A DNA stretch of 64,000 nt from contig JASJCT010000042.1 in assembly GCA_030065855.1 (NCBI GenBank), positions 1 through 64,000 on the forward strand, given 5' to 3'. Positions 43,944 to 53,305 of this stretch are shown here, one piece after another. Below the pieces are notes generated by a model that was given only the letters and a program-made list of their open reading frames with translations, had not been told where the DNA came from and searched no databases. The translations under genes were made by a program, and so were the position numbers. The stretch comes from Myxococcota bacterium. GTDB taxonomy: Bacteria > Myxococcota_A > Polyangia > JAAYKL01. Every line of letters begins with the position of its first letter. Position 1 is the first letter of the stretch.

Positions 43944-45410
43944 ATGCAAGGCGACGCGCACATATTTGCAAGGGAGTTCTGGAAAAACCAAGACAGAACC
44001 GTGGAGCAGAAGCCACAAAACCCCATCGCGGCCAAGCAGGCACTATACAACAAAGACCCGAGAGAACATAAGGTTTCCTTGGCCCAGGGCATGGTCTTCA
44101 ACGACCAGGATCGCATCCGAGTATACGACCCGAAAACAGGAACCTGGTTTGATTCAATGGCCGATGCCACAGCAGGTGGATGCGCCCCTAAGGGTTGCGA
44201 GGTGTTCAAAAACAAGGCGGGCAAGATCTTTCATTCGCCCGCTGTGTTCGTGGCCCATAGGCGGGCCTTGGACAGATTTGAGCAAAGCCAGTTCGGCGAT
44301 GACACGGCCCAAAATCCAGCGGCTTATGGGACGCCCACAGGTCCGCTGTTTCAAGAAGCCTTGGCGTTCGATGGAGACGACATCTATGGCGAGGGCAAGT
44401 ACGCGGCCGAGCAGACGGTATCTTTTCAGACCCTGGGCATGGCAAGTGGATACCGTCACCTCGTGTTGCCCGTGCTGAACTCGGTGAGAAAATCACTTGA
44501 TCTGCCCCTGTTCGAAACCATCGCCATGGGCACGAATTTTTACGGTGCGTATCCCGCTACATTCGCAGATCAAAATATTTACAGGTACCGCTACGCGACT
44601 GAAAATGGTGAATTCGACCTGGCGTCGTTCGAAAAAGCAACCCAACTGCTTGATCCTCAAACCACGCTCTTCTTGTTCGACATGAGCTGCGGGAACAACT
44701 TTGTGGGCATCAAAAGAACGCGGCAGGACAATGAAAACATCGCCCAGATCCTGATCGACAAAAAGTTCTACAGCGAGCACGACATCGCGTATCCCAACTT
44801 GGACCAGGCGTTCGACCTGGACTGGGAGCTTTACAGAATACTGCAAACCGCTGGCGCACCGCATGGGGTACAGAGCTCTCGCGGAAAAAAGGATAAGTAC
44901 GCCTCTAGGCTCGCATTTCACCACATCTACCTGGGATCGTCCGAACAAAGATCCGAGATTTTCACCCACCTGGTTTCGGAAAATCGGAGCAAATTCCTGG
45001 CCATGCCAGACACCTGGTCCTACCTGGTGGAGATCGCCCGGGACCCGCTGCTAAAAGAAGCACACGAGTCGGACAATCGCGTGTTCGTGGACATCGTCAA
45101 CAGTTCTCGAACCAACCTGGCCGAGGCGCTGAACTGGGGCTGGATGACGTCCCGATCCGGCATGTTCGACATGGTGAACATCTCCCACAAGGGCGTGGAC
45201 ATCATGGCGCAGGATTTTGCCATCTACGCGGTGCCTGCGAGGAATCAGGACATCATCGGCCCGGACGGCCAACCGGTTGGGGTAACGAGAATCAAACACG
45301 GCATACCCAAATCCAAAATCCAAGGTGTGGCCGAGGCGCTCCAATATGCCGCTCAAAAACATCCGAGCGATGCAGGCAAAACCAATCCGGATATCATCCT
45401 CGCGCGGTAA
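43944..45410 (+). CDS. Divergent aspartate-aminotransferase-like PLP protein
   Basis: The 488-residue protein has the class I aminotransferase layout: N-P-I-A-A-K-Q-A-L-Y-N-K-D near residue 27, a divergent N-N-F-V-G-I at about 253 in the N-P-T-G place, and D-I-A-Y near 279. A C-terminal V-T-R-I-K-H-G-I matches the substrate Arg. The PLP-lysine loop reads Q-S-S-R-G-K315-K-D-K-Y-A-S-R, one residue shorter than normal S-x-x-K-N-x-G-x-Y-x-x-R, so K315 (or K316) is the likely Schiff-base Lys. It may have changed specificity or lost activity. The gene is 5 nt after the parvulin gene and no ribosome site is obvious. Confidence 0.6.
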   Translation: MQGDAHIFAREFWKNQDRTVEQKPQNPIAAKQALYNKDPREHKVSLAQGMVFNDQDRIRVYDPKTGTWFDSMADATAGGCAPKGCEVFKNKAGKIFHSPAVFVAHRRALDRFEQSQFGDDTAQNPAAYGTPTGPLFQEALAFDGDDIYGEGKYAAEQTVSFQTLGMASGYRHLVLPVLNSVRKSLDLPLFETIAMGTNFYGAYPATFADQNIYRYRYATENGEFDLASFEKATQLLDPQTTLFLFDMSCGNNFVGIKRTRQDNENIAQILIDKKFYSEHDIAYPNLDQAFDLDWELYRILQTAGAPHGVQSSRGKKDKYASRLAFHHIYLGSSEQRSEIFTHLVSENRSKFLAMPDTWSYLVEIARDPLLKEAHESDNRVFVDIVNSSRTNLAEALNWGWMTSRSGMFDMVNISHKGVDIMAQDFAIYAVPARNQDIIGPDGQPVGVTRIKHGIPKSKIQGVAEALQYAAQKHPSDAGKTNPDIILAR

Positions 45411-45526
45411 TTTTCTGAACACTTGTTCATTATATTTGAAAGTAGTATTATTTTAAGTAAGATCTCCAACCACCTGATAGCGATTGGCAGGAGGTTGCGG
45501 AGGGGCCATTATGACTAGTCCTCTTC

Positions 45527-45937
45527 TTGGACCGAAGCATTGGTGGCAAGATTGTTGCCAACGCTCTGCGCGACGCCGGTGCAACTGTCAATATTCACGA
45601 TGACTATTTCGAGAAAGATGCACCTGATGAAGCGTGGCTCCTCGAGGTCAGCAATAGGGGATGGATCGCTATTACCAAAGATATTGCGATCGGCCGATCA
45701 AGCATACAGCGTCTTGAGGTAGCTTGGTCTGGTGCACGTCTTTTTTCCTTCATGTCTGGTGGTATGACAGGACTGTCGATGGCCAAATCGCTCGTCTCTG
45801 CTTTGACCAGGATCGGGCGTATTTGTGCTTCTGAGGCAGCACCTTTTATAGCAAAAGTATATCGTTCAGGAGACGTGAGCGTCTGGAAAACAGATTCAGA
45901 CCTTCTCGCAGAATTAGAAAAATACTCACCCGGTTAA
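45527..45937 (+). CDS. PIN-like domain protein with disturbed start (possible frameshift)
   Basis: The frame V-L-F-L-D-R-S-I-G-G-K... gives about 136 residues from TTG 45527 and resembles PIN-like/VapC45-type proteins, with acidic D near the start (F-L-D-R), D-D-Y-F and T-K-D. The only well-placed ribosome site (GGAGG, GGAGGGG at 45491-45505) serves the ATG at 45511, which is one frame off. A single-base loss between 45511 and 45527 would explain this. No antitoxin gene is recognisable beside it. Confidence 0.45.
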   Translation: MDRSIGGKIVANALRDAGATVNIHDDYFEKDAPDEAWLLEVSNRGWIAITKDIAIGRSSIQRLEVAWSGARLFSFMSGGMTGLSMAKSLVSALTRIGRICASEAAPFIAKVYRSGDVSVWKTDSDLLAELEKYSPG

Positions 45938-46053
45938 ATAGCTCAGAGGCCTGAGCAAGGGACCTGAGCAGCACCACAGTTGCTTTTATTTTCAGTTTTG
46001 CCCTTTGGTCTTTTATTATATCCTGCTTATCGGGTTCAAACTGGCGAAATGGA

Positions 46054-46656
46054 ATGACGATGAAAATACTCGGTATCTGTGGCAGCCCAAAGGGCAAAAA
46101 GAGCACTACCAGATTCGGCCTAGAAAAGGCGCTGGCAGCGGCAGCGGCCGTTGGGGTGGAAACACAGATGTTGGCGATCAGAGACTACCAGTTCTCGGGC
46201 TGCTGCGACTGCGGCGCCTGCTACAAAGAATTGAAATGCGCTCAAGCAGACGATTTTAGTGAGCGACTTCTACCGTTGCTCAGCGATCCGGATATTAAAG
46301 GGATGATCTATGCCAGCCCGGTCTATTTTGGCGGTGTCACCGCGCAGATGAAGGCATTTATGGACCGCTGTGTGCCGTTCCGTCGCAACGGATATCTGTT
46401 TGAAGACCGAATCTCAGGTGTCTTGACGGTAGGGCGTTCCCGTCACGGGGGCCAGGAATTGACCGCTATGGATTTAATAAAGAACTGCCTGATTCACGGC
46501 ATGACCGTTGTGCCGGATCGCTCGCCCACAAGCCATTTTGGGGGCATGCTCTGGAGTGGTCATCCCGACGGTATCGAAAAAGACGAAAAGGGTATCGAAA
46601 CCGCCGAGAACTTGGGCAAGCGAGTGGCGGAGATAACGCTGAAGATCCATGGGTAG
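46054..46656 (+). CDS. Flavodoxin-fold NADPH:FMN reductase with Fe-S-type cysteine cluster
   Basis: The 200-residue protein has the FMN-binding G-S-P-K-G-K-K-S-T-T motif near residue 12. A cluster C-C-D-C-G-A-C-Y-K-E-L-K-C follows near 50 (C-x2-C-x2-C-x5-C type), seen in iron-sulfur flavoproteins such as Isf of methanogens, then A-S-P-V-Y-F-G-G near 88. It could be an electron-transfer flavoprotein of anaerobes. M-T-M-K at 46054 or M-K at 46060 are both possible starts. Confidence 0.8.
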   Translation: MTMKILGICGSPKGKKSTTRFGLEKALAAAAAVGVETQMLAIRDYQFSGCCDCGACYKELKCAQADDFSERLLPLLSDPDIKGMIYASPVYFGGVTAQMKAFMDRCVPFRRNGYLFEDRISGVLTVGRSRHGGQELTAMDLIKNCLIHGMTVVPDRSPTSHFGGMLWSGHPDGIEKDEKGIETAENLGKRVAEITLKIHG

Positions 46657-46671
46657 GATCCAATTCCCTGG

Positions 46672-47019
46672 TTAGCCAAACGTACTGCTGTTCCATCCCC
46701 AGTTTTCCCGGTCCATGTTGGTGAAATTCAAATATACGCGATCGGTGGGAACATCGATCTGTTGGTTCAAAAGCTGGCAGACCTGCTTTGAGATATCGCG
46801 GTTTACCGATCTGCTCAGCCCGCCGATACTATACACATCGACAAACGCGCTGGGCCCGATTGTTCCGCCCATGCAGATGGGCTCTTGCCGCAGCGTTACC
46901 ATGACGTAGGATTCGGGTTTGCCGATAGCCTTGGCTACTATGCCGGACAGGGTTTTGAGCAGTTCATCTCGTTTGCTCCCAGTTACGTCGACCGATGTGT
47001 AGAGTCTGAGTAATGGCAT
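46672..47019 (-). CDS. MIF/tautomerase-family protein
   Basis: The 115-residue protein has the 4-oxalocrotonate tautomerase/MIF fold: catalytic Pro immediately after Met (M-P-L-L-R-L-Y), Y-V-M-V near 40, and a C-terminal R-V-Y-L-N-F-T-N-M-D. MIF-type members keep Pro1 as the base for phenylpyruvate or related ketone tautomerisation. AAAGGAGG lies about 7 nt before the ATG. It is convergent to the flavoprotein gene. Confidence 0.85.
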   Translation of the reverse strand: MPLLRLYTSVDVTGSKRDELLKTLSGIVAKAIGKPESYVMVTLRQEPICMGGTIGPSAFVDVYSIGGLSRSVNRDISKQVCQLLNQQIDVPTDRVYLNFTNMDRENWGWNSSTFG

Positions 47020-47177
47020 TGGTTACCTCCTTTGACAGGATTATAGTAATCGCATGGCCCGTGCAAGGTCGAGGTGCTTTGAATTAAATGCTCATCCAGG
47101 ATGGCTTAAAATGACCAAAATAACCTTAACCTTGGCGGGCGATTAGAACTGTGTTTACACTGCAAAAAAGGTTTCGC

Positions 47178-47813
47178 ATGATCGAAAAACTGAACAACGT
47201 TTCGAGTACCGCGGTGAAAAAGGCCACTTCGAGGGATTGGGACGAGTGGGTCATATTCCTCGACAACGTGGGCGCGGAGACGCTCGATCACAAAGAGATT
47301 GTGAGCATCGTCAAAGGTGCGGGAGATGTGACCAACGAATGGTGGCAGCAGATGGTCACGGTGGGGTACGAATTCACCAAGGGCAGAAGAACCACGGGTC
47401 AAACTGCGGACGCCGGATTTCAACTGGGGGTCCAACGGGTCGTCCCCATAGCCCAAGACAAACTGTGGGATCTCCTGTTCAGTGAAGCCGGCGTGAAAAC
47501 CTGGCTCGGCAACACCGGACCATTCACGCCCGAACCCGACTTCGCGCTCGAAGACGATGGACAGACGGTCGGAGAGATCCGCACGGTGAAATCCAGAGAA
47601 CGGGTCCGCATGGTCCTCCATCCCAGTCACTTAGATCATCCCATCGTCGTTCAACTCACGTTGAGCTGTCCGCGAAATGCCGAGAACAAGACCACGCTGC
47701 GCTTTCACATTGAAAAGCTCTTCAACGAACAAGAACGGGAACAAATGCGCGACCACTGGCGCAGCGTGCTGGACGCCATCCACACCCTTGCCACAGAAAG
47801 AATAGGCGGATAG
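47178..47813 (+). CDS. SRPBCC-like small-molecule-binding protein (AHSA1-type)
   Basis: The roughly 211-residue protein has an N-terminal helical part (M-I-E-K-L-N-N-V, then A-x-K-K-A-T) of the DUF4287 type, with W-D-E-W near the start. A C-terminal START/AHSA1-like domain from about 90 follows (V-P-I-A-Q-D-K-L-W-D-L-L-F, G-E-I-R-T-V, R-F-H-I-E-K-L-F). Such proteins occur as putative antibiotic or lipid-binding factors. ATG 47178 has AAAGG 10 nt upstream. Confidence 0.7.
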   Translation: MIEKLNNVSSTAVKKATSRDWDEWVIFLDNVGAETLDHKEIVSIVKGAGDVTNEWWQQMVTVGYEFTKGRRTTGQTADAGFQLGVQRVVPIAQDKLWDLLFSEAGVKTWLGNTGPFTPEPDFALEDDGQTVGEIRTVKSRERVRMVLHPSHLDHPIVVQLTLSCPRNAENKTTLRFHIEKLFNEQEREQMRDHWRSVLDAIHTLATERIGG

Positions 47814-47826
47814 TCCCTCCTATAGT

Positions 47827-47845
47827 TACCCCTGAATGAGGGGTA
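47827..47845. terminator. Stem-loop between converging genes
   Basis: TACCCCT, five-base loop, AGGGGTA; perfect seven-base-pair stem just after the SRPBCC gene stop. There is no following T run, so terminator activity is uncertain. Confidence 0.35.
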
Positions 47846-47919
47846 CGAACTGTCAGATATGGGTGGACTGATCAAAGGGGGCTTAACATCAGTCTAATCC
47901 TATGAATTGATATGTGGGA

Positions 47920-49713
47920 TCAGTCAACTAGCTTGAGAACAAAGATGTCTCTGTGGGCCGAAAACGCATTCAACGGATGCTGACCACTCGGCCCAGTCCA
48001 AGGACTGTCAGAAGTTCCTACGACGATAATATTTCCAGCTGCATCTATTGTAATGTTTGCTCCTTGATCTTTGTCAGTCGAACCGTAGAAACTATGCCAC
48101 GAATACCCTCCATTTGAATCCAACTTTAAAACAAAAGCATCTGCTTCTTCGCCGTTAGATTCGTCCCCGTCTTCGGAGAACTCGATCAGGGGCGCTTGGC
48201 CGGCGGGTCCAGTCCACGAGTTCTCAGAGCGGCCTCCAATAAATACATCCCCGTTATCGTCTAAAGCCAATCCTGTACCGTAGTCATTGCCAGGAGCACC
48301 ATAGAAGGTGTGCCATTTGTATGCGCCGTCTGAGCCTAATTTGAGAACAAAACTATCTTCTCTTTCAGAGAAATCGTTTAGTGGACTTTGGCCGCCAGAA
48401 CCTTCCCAGACAGAAGGAGAAAATCCGGTGAGAAAGATGTTTCCTGTCCTGTCTAAGGCAATACATGATGCATAGTCATCGTAATTTGCCCCATAGAAAG
48501 TATGCCATTTATATGCCCCGTTTGAATCCAACTTTAAGACGAAAAAGTCATGATAGTCATCACCATCTTCACTGTGGCTGTGCAGCGGATTCTGGTCGTC
48601 AGGACCATTCCATGAAGTCGTAGAGATTCCTTGCACATAGATATTGTTGTCATCATCGGAAACGATTTTATACCCATGGTCGAATTTCGTACTTCCGTGA
48701 AACGTATGCCATTGATACACGCCTGCAGAATCCATTTTCAAAATATAGACATCGGTAACTCCAGTATATGGATCGATAGATCCTGCATGTGGATTTAGTG
48801 GATCTTGTCCGTTTGGGCCATTCCAAGTCATTCCAGAGCCAATAATGAGGATATTACCAACCTTATCAATTGTATGGCGTATCTGCGAAGATGGATTATG
48901 AAATGTATGCCAGATATACGTACCATCAGAATCCAATTTAAGAATAAAGCCATTTTCTCTTTTTTCAGAATGAGGGTTTATTGGATTTTGGCCGTTCGGT
49001 CCATTCCAGGAATCTTCAGAAGAACCTGCTGCGATGAGATATCCGCTGTCATCAATGGAAAGAGAATAAGGCCGAACATTGCTATACCCATCATCACCAT
49101 AAGCTCCATAAAACGTATGCCAAAGATAGGTGCCCTTTGAATTCAGTTTGAGGACAAAAAGATCCATAGCACCGGAATGGGCATTCAGTGGTGGTTCACC
49201 GTTCGGGCCATTCCAGGTTTCAAATATATTTCCGAGCAAATAGATGTTGCCTGCTGCATCCACCACGGCTCGGGACATATGATCAAAGGCACTGGTTCCA
49301 GAAAACGTGTGCCACTTGTACTTGCCGTCTACAGTACCAGTGTCCGTATCGGTGTCGGTGTCCGTATCGGTGTCTGTGTCGGTGTCCGTATCGGTGTCTG
49401 TGTCGGTGTCTGTGTCGGTGTCGGTGTCCGTATCGGTGTCGGTGTCGGTGTCGGTGTCCGTATCGGTGTCCGTGTCCGTATCGGTGTCGGTGTCCGTATC
49501 AGTATCGGTGTCGGTGTCCGTATCCGTGTCCGTGTCCGCATCCGTATCCGTGCTTGAGTCAGTATCTGAGTCAGTATCCGTATCCGTGTCGCTGTCTGAA
49601 CCGGTGGTTGTCTCAGTATCGGTATTAGATCCGCTGTCGCCACCGCATGCGGTATGGATTGTGAGAGATGCTACCAATAAATAGAACAAAATCGATTTTG
49701 ATATTCTGTACAT
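47920..49713 (-). CDS. Surface lipoprotein with Thr-Asp linker and beta-propeller repeats
   Basis: The 597-residue protein has a signal peptide with lipidation Cys near residue 24 (I-H-T-A-C). About 100 residues almost entirely Asp and Thr/Ser follow, then seven or so repeats of about 60 residues each. Each repeat carries W-H-T-F-Y/H-G and N-G-P-x-G-Q/D-P-L-N-x-H/F-S, typical of SBBP-type beta-propellers. The acidic tract probably spans the cell-wall space to present the propeller outside. Its linker matches that of the selenoprotein. Substrate or ligand unknown. Confidence 0.8.
   Translation of the reverse strand: MYRISKSILFYLLVASLTIHTACGGDSGSNTDTETTTGSDSDTDTDTDSDTDSSTDTDADTDTDTDTDTDTDTDTDTDTDTDTDTDTDTDTDTDTDTDTDTDTDTDTDTDTDTDTDTDTDTDTDTGTVDGKYKWHTFSGTSAFDHMSRAVVDAAGNIYLLGNIFETWNGPNGEPPLNAHSGAMDLFVLKLNSKGTYLWHTFYGAYGDDGYSNVRPYSLSIDDSGYLIAAGSSEDSWNGPNGQNPINPHSEKRENGFILKLDSDGTYIWHTFHNPSSQIRHTIDKVGNILIIGSGMTWNGPNGQDPLNPHAGSIDPYTGVTDVYILKMDSAGVYQWHTFHGSTKFDHGYKIVSDDDNNIYVQGISTTSWNGPDDQNPLHSHSEDGDDYHDFFVLKLDSNGAYKWHTFYGANYDDYASCIALDRTGNIFLTGFSPSVWEGSGGQSPLNDFSEREDSFVLKLGSDGAYKWHTFYGAPGNDYGTGLALDDNGDVFIGGRSENSWTGPAGQAPLIEFSEDGDESNGEEADAFVLKLDSNGGYSWHSFYGSTDKDQGANITIDAAGNIIVVGTSDSPWTGPSGQHPLNAFSAHRDIFVLKLVD
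49338..49640 (-). repeat. Thr-Asp coding low-complexity tract
   Basis: About 100 codons alternating Asp with Thr or Ser (GAC/GAT with ACC/ACG/ACA/TCG). It yields apparent plus-strand V-S-V-S reading frames that are not genes. Confidence 0.85.
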
Positions 49714-49926
49714 ATTCGTGTCCTTTGTTCCGGCATACAGATCCTTGCGTTGATTTCTTTGTAAATCTTATAGTTTTGCCGTTATTTGTGCAATATTACA
49801 CCTCTCTCAACTGGCGAGCCATAAGTTTTACAAGAGGTGGGTATGTGCTGGTCAATAGCGTTCCAAAACGATAGACCAAAATCGAACACTTGAGTCCCCG
49901 AGTTTTCTGTCCATACTTATTCCATA

Positions 49927-52900
49927 ATGGATTTCTTTGTGTCTCGTCTTCGAATCCTACGCGGATGCCTCTGTCTAACACTGGCCGGCACGGTTTTGCT
50001 CTGCAATGCAGCAGCAGCAGCTACTCTGGAAATCGGAGAGCCCTTTATCCGCAACTTCTCCCCTGAGGAATACCAAGGCCACGCTCAAGTGTGGACCATT
50101 ATTGAAGACACCCGTGGGATTCTCTATTTCGGCACCACATCGGGGATTCACGAATACGACGGCACGAATTGGCGGCACATTGAAATCGGCGACAAGACAG
50201 TGATCCGATCCATGGCCATCAGCAAAGCCGGCCAGATCTTTGTCGGTGGCATCAAGGAGCTCGGTTACCTCGCGACAGATAGAGATGGAAAGATGGAGTA
50301 CATTTCTATTGTCGACGAAATTCCTCCGGACTATCGAGAATTCAAAGACGTCTGGTATGTGTTCGCCACAACCCACGGCGTGTATTACGTCACTGTTGAC
50401 CGGACATTTCGATGGCACGGCGATCAGATGACCGTGATTCCCACGGGAGCGAAGGACTGTGCCGTCGCGCTTAACGATAATATTTACCTGCACACTGCAT
50501 CGGGACTGGAGCGGATCTCTGAAGGCGATCGGACACCAATGACTGGCGTTCGGTTTATGCAAGACGAATTCGGCGTGGTCCGAGGCTACCCGTTTCCCGA
50601 TGGGAACCAAATCCTGCTCTATTCAAGCAAAAAAGGCCTGCTTCTTTTCTCGGTGGATACGCCGCTAGAACCAGATGGGACTGTTCGCGTCGTTGCGTTC
50701 CCGAACCAGGCCAACGACTACATCAAACGCCATAGGGCCTACAAGATGACGCCGATTTCAGATGATGCAGTTGCCATCAGCACGATCACGGGTGGCATCG
50801 TCGTGCTCGGCACCGATGGTCGACTCGTCCGCATTGTCAACACCAATCGGGGACTGGCCAAAGACACCGTGTTTTCACTTCACTGCGATCGATTCGGTAA
50901 TCTGTGGGCTGGCATGCAAGGGGGCATCGCCCACATCGAGGTGAGCTCGCCTTTGAGTTTCTACGGAAAAAACTCGGGCCTACCGGGCTCTGTGAACACC
51001 ATCACGAGATTCAAGGACGAGATCTACACGGGAACCATTGCCAGCGGCGCAGTTCGACTCAAGCCCTATGAGCTTTCTATCGAAGACGACAAATACGATT
51101 TCACGCCTCTGGTAGAGCCGCCCATACCATACACGTGGAGCTTCTTGACGGTGAACGATACACTGCTCATTGGATCCAAAAACCTACTTCGCCTGGACGG
51201 GCGGGAAAAAAATGTAGCGGCGATACCAAAAACACCGGTCGCCTATGCCATGAAAAGGTCGTCCCGATTCCCAGGCGTGATTTTCCTCGGCATCGCTGAG
51301 GTGAGCGGTGGCGGATTGGGCATTCTCCGGTATCGGAACGACGATTCCGAGAGTGACACAGTTCCATCAGCAATCGCGTTCGAGTACGACGGAAAAATGG
51401 AAGGGATAAAAAACACCATTCGGGACATCGACCAGGATCAAGATGGAAATCTGTGGTTGTCCACGCTCCTTTCAGGCCTGATGTTCGTCCGGTTCAAATC
51501 TGAGGATCCCGCAGATTTCGAAATCGTCCGCCTCACGGACAAAAACGGACTGCCAGGAAATTCGCAACTCCAAGTCGTGGTCGACGGTGAGCGAATTCTC
51601 GTTACCACAGGCAAGGGTATCTACCAGTATATGGGAGACGAAATGCCTCGCCCCGAGGGGATTCAATTTGAACCGCATCAAGCGTTTGAGAGCGCGTTCG
51701 AGAACCCGTCGAGCGGTATTAGTGTTATGGAAGTGTACGGCGAGAACAAATGGGTGGTTTTCCCCCTCGCCACCCATGGCATCGTGACGCGCCATCCGAG
51801 CGGGGCCTACGAGGCGGAGAATCGCCCGTTCCGCGCCGTGTCGAACGAGTCCTCTTACGCCAGAATCGACGACGACGGTGTCATCTGGTTCGGCGCGATG
51901 CAGGTGCTCTATAGATACGATCCAGCGGTCAAGAAAAACTATGATACGGCATATCGCGCTGTTATTCGCAACGTCCGGACCAATCTCGGACGAGATGTGT
52001 TCTGGGGCGCCTATTTCGATCCCGCATCTCGGCGAGCGTCTCACTACCGGCAATGGACAAACCGCCAACCCGAATCCATGAAGCCCACATTCGAATACGA
52101 AGAAAACGCCATCTCATTCGAGTATTCGGCGCCGTTCTTCGAGAGCGGACCGGAGACCGTCTACCAATACCGCCTAGAGGGTTTTGACAAAGGGTGGAGT
52201 GAATGGTCAAAGCGAACCAGAAAAGAATACACCAATATTCCGGAAGGGTCGTACACGTTCACCGTTCGCGCCAGGAATATCTACGAAACGCTGAGTGAAG
52301 TAGCATCGTACCAGTTCGCGATTCGGCCGCCATGGTATCGCACCGTGTGGGCGTATGCACTGTACGTGCTGATGTTTTTTGCACTGCTGTTCGGCGGGAT
52401 TCTTTTGACCACGAGACGTCTTCGTCAGGGCAAGATCAGGCTTGAAAAAATCGTTCAGCGGCGGACCGAGGAAGTCGTGAAACAGAGGGACGAAATCGCA
52501 GCACAAAAGGACATCATCGAAGAGGCCAGGAACGCCCTCTGGGGAGAAATGGAGCTAGCCAAAAAAATCCAGACCGTGCTGCTACCGAAATCGCCTGATA
52601 TCCCGGGCTACGAAATTGCAGGATATATGGACGTGGCCGATGAAGTGGGAGGAGACTACTACGATGTGATCAATGTCCACGGAAAAAACTGGCTCGTCAT
52701 CGGTGACGTTTCCGGCCACGGCGTTCCCGCCGGATTGGTGATGATGATGGTGCAGACCGCCATTCGAACGGCCCTCGATAAGCATGGTGAGATGACACTG
52801 GATCAAATTCTTTCGTGGGTGAACCGAACCATCTACGCCAACATTTCTAAGTTGGGAGAAATGAAGTACATGACACTCACCATTATGTCATTTGAATCCA

Positions 52901-53298
52901 ACGGAGCCATACTGTATTCCGGACTCCATCAGGACATCATGGTGTATCGGAAACAGACTGACGAAGTGGTGTGCATCGAAACCGACGGTATCTGGCTCGG
53001 CATCGCTGACGACATCGAAGGGATGAACCGGGTTGACAGCCTCACTTTGGCGCCAGGAGATGCGATGTTGCTGTTCACCGACGGTATCGTTGAATCGACG
53101 GATGCCAATGGCGAGATGTACAGTGACGAAAGACTCAGGACCGTTTTCGAAGCGTGCGGAAGCGGTTCAGCGCAAGCGATAAAGGACAGTGTTATAAAAT
53201 CCCTCAACGGGTTTACCACGAGCGACGACGTCACCCTGATGGTGGTGAGACGGGCCGAATCAGCGGATACCGCCAGTAATACCTCTCCATTCGCTTGA
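49927..53298 (+). CDS. Propeller/Y_Y_Y sensor with SpoIIE-type PP2C phosphatase output
   Basis: The 1123-residue protein has a signal peptide (about 1-34), a periplasmic two-propeller sensor (Reg_prop repeats, about 50-700, with G-N-L-W-A-G/W-L-S motifs) and a Y_Y_Y domain (about 720-800). One membrane helix (about 810-830) and a coiled coil (about 840-885) follow. The C-terminal SpoIIE phosphatase (about 890-1115) has G-G-D-Y-Y-D, G-D-V-S-G-H-G and L-L-F-T-D-G-I-V-E, with metal-binding Asp kept. The output should dephosphorylate an anti-sigma antagonist-type partner; none is nearby. This is a hybrid of the two-component Reg_prop layout with a PP2C output rather than a kinase. Confidence 0.9.
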   Translation: MDFFVSRLRILRGCLCLTLAGTVLLCNAAAAATLEIGEPFIRNFSPEEYQGHAQVWTIIEDTRGILYFGTTSGIHEYDGTNWRHIEIGDKTVIRSMAISKAGQIFVGGIKELGYLATDRDGKMEYISIVDEIPPDYREFKDVWYVFATTHGVYYVTVDRTFRWHGDQMTVIPTGAKDCAVALNDNIYLHTASGLERISEGDRTPMTGVRFMQDEFGVVRGYPFPDGNQILLYSSKKGLLLFSVDTPLEPDGTVRVVAFPNQANDYIKRHRAYKMTPISDDAVAISTITGGIVVLGTDGRLVRIVNTNRGLAKDTVFSLHCDRFGNLWAGMQGGIAHIEVSSPLSFYGKNSGLPGSVNTITRFKDEIYTGTIASGAVRLKPYELSIEDDKYDFTPLVEPPIPYTWSFLTVNDTLLIGSKNLLRLDGREKNVAAIPKTPVAYAMKRSSRFPGVIFLGIAEVSGGGLGILRYRNDDSESDTVPSAIAFEYDGKMEGIKNTIRDIDQDQDGNLWLSTLLSGLMFVRFKSEDPADFEIVRLTDKNGLPGNSQLQVVVDGERILVTTGKGIYQYMGDEMPRPEGIQFEPHQAFESAFENPSSGISVMEVYGENKWVVFPLATHGIVTRHPSGAYEAENRPFRAVSNESSYARIDDDGVIWFGAMQVLYRYDPAVKKNYDTAYRAVIRNVRTNLGRDVFWGAYFDPASRRASHYRQWTNRQPESMKPTFEYEENAISFEYSAPFFESGPETVYQYRLEGFDKGWSEWSKRTRKEYTNIPEGSYTFTVRARNIYETLSEVASYQFAIRPPWYRTVWAYALYVLMFFALLFGGILLTTRRLRQGKIRLEKIVQRRTEEVVKQRDEIAAQKDIIEEARNALWGEMELAKKIQTVLLPKSPDIPGYEIAGYMDVADEVGGDYYDVINVHGKNWLVIGDVSGHGVPAGLVMMMVQTAIRTALDKHGEMTLDQILSWVNRTIYANISKLGEMKYMTLTIMSFESNGAILYSGLHQDIMVYRKQTDEVVCIETDGIWLGIADDIEGMNRVDSLTLAPGDAMLLFTDGIVESTDANGEMYSDERLRTVFEACGSGSAQAIKDSVIKSLNGFTTSDDVTLMVVRRAESADTASNTSPFA

Positions 53299-53305
53299 TA
53301 TAGCC

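Noticed and set aside
49307-49684. Plus-strand frame coding repeated Val-Ser
   Set aside because: It is the reverse of the Thr-Asp tract of the lipoprotein gene.
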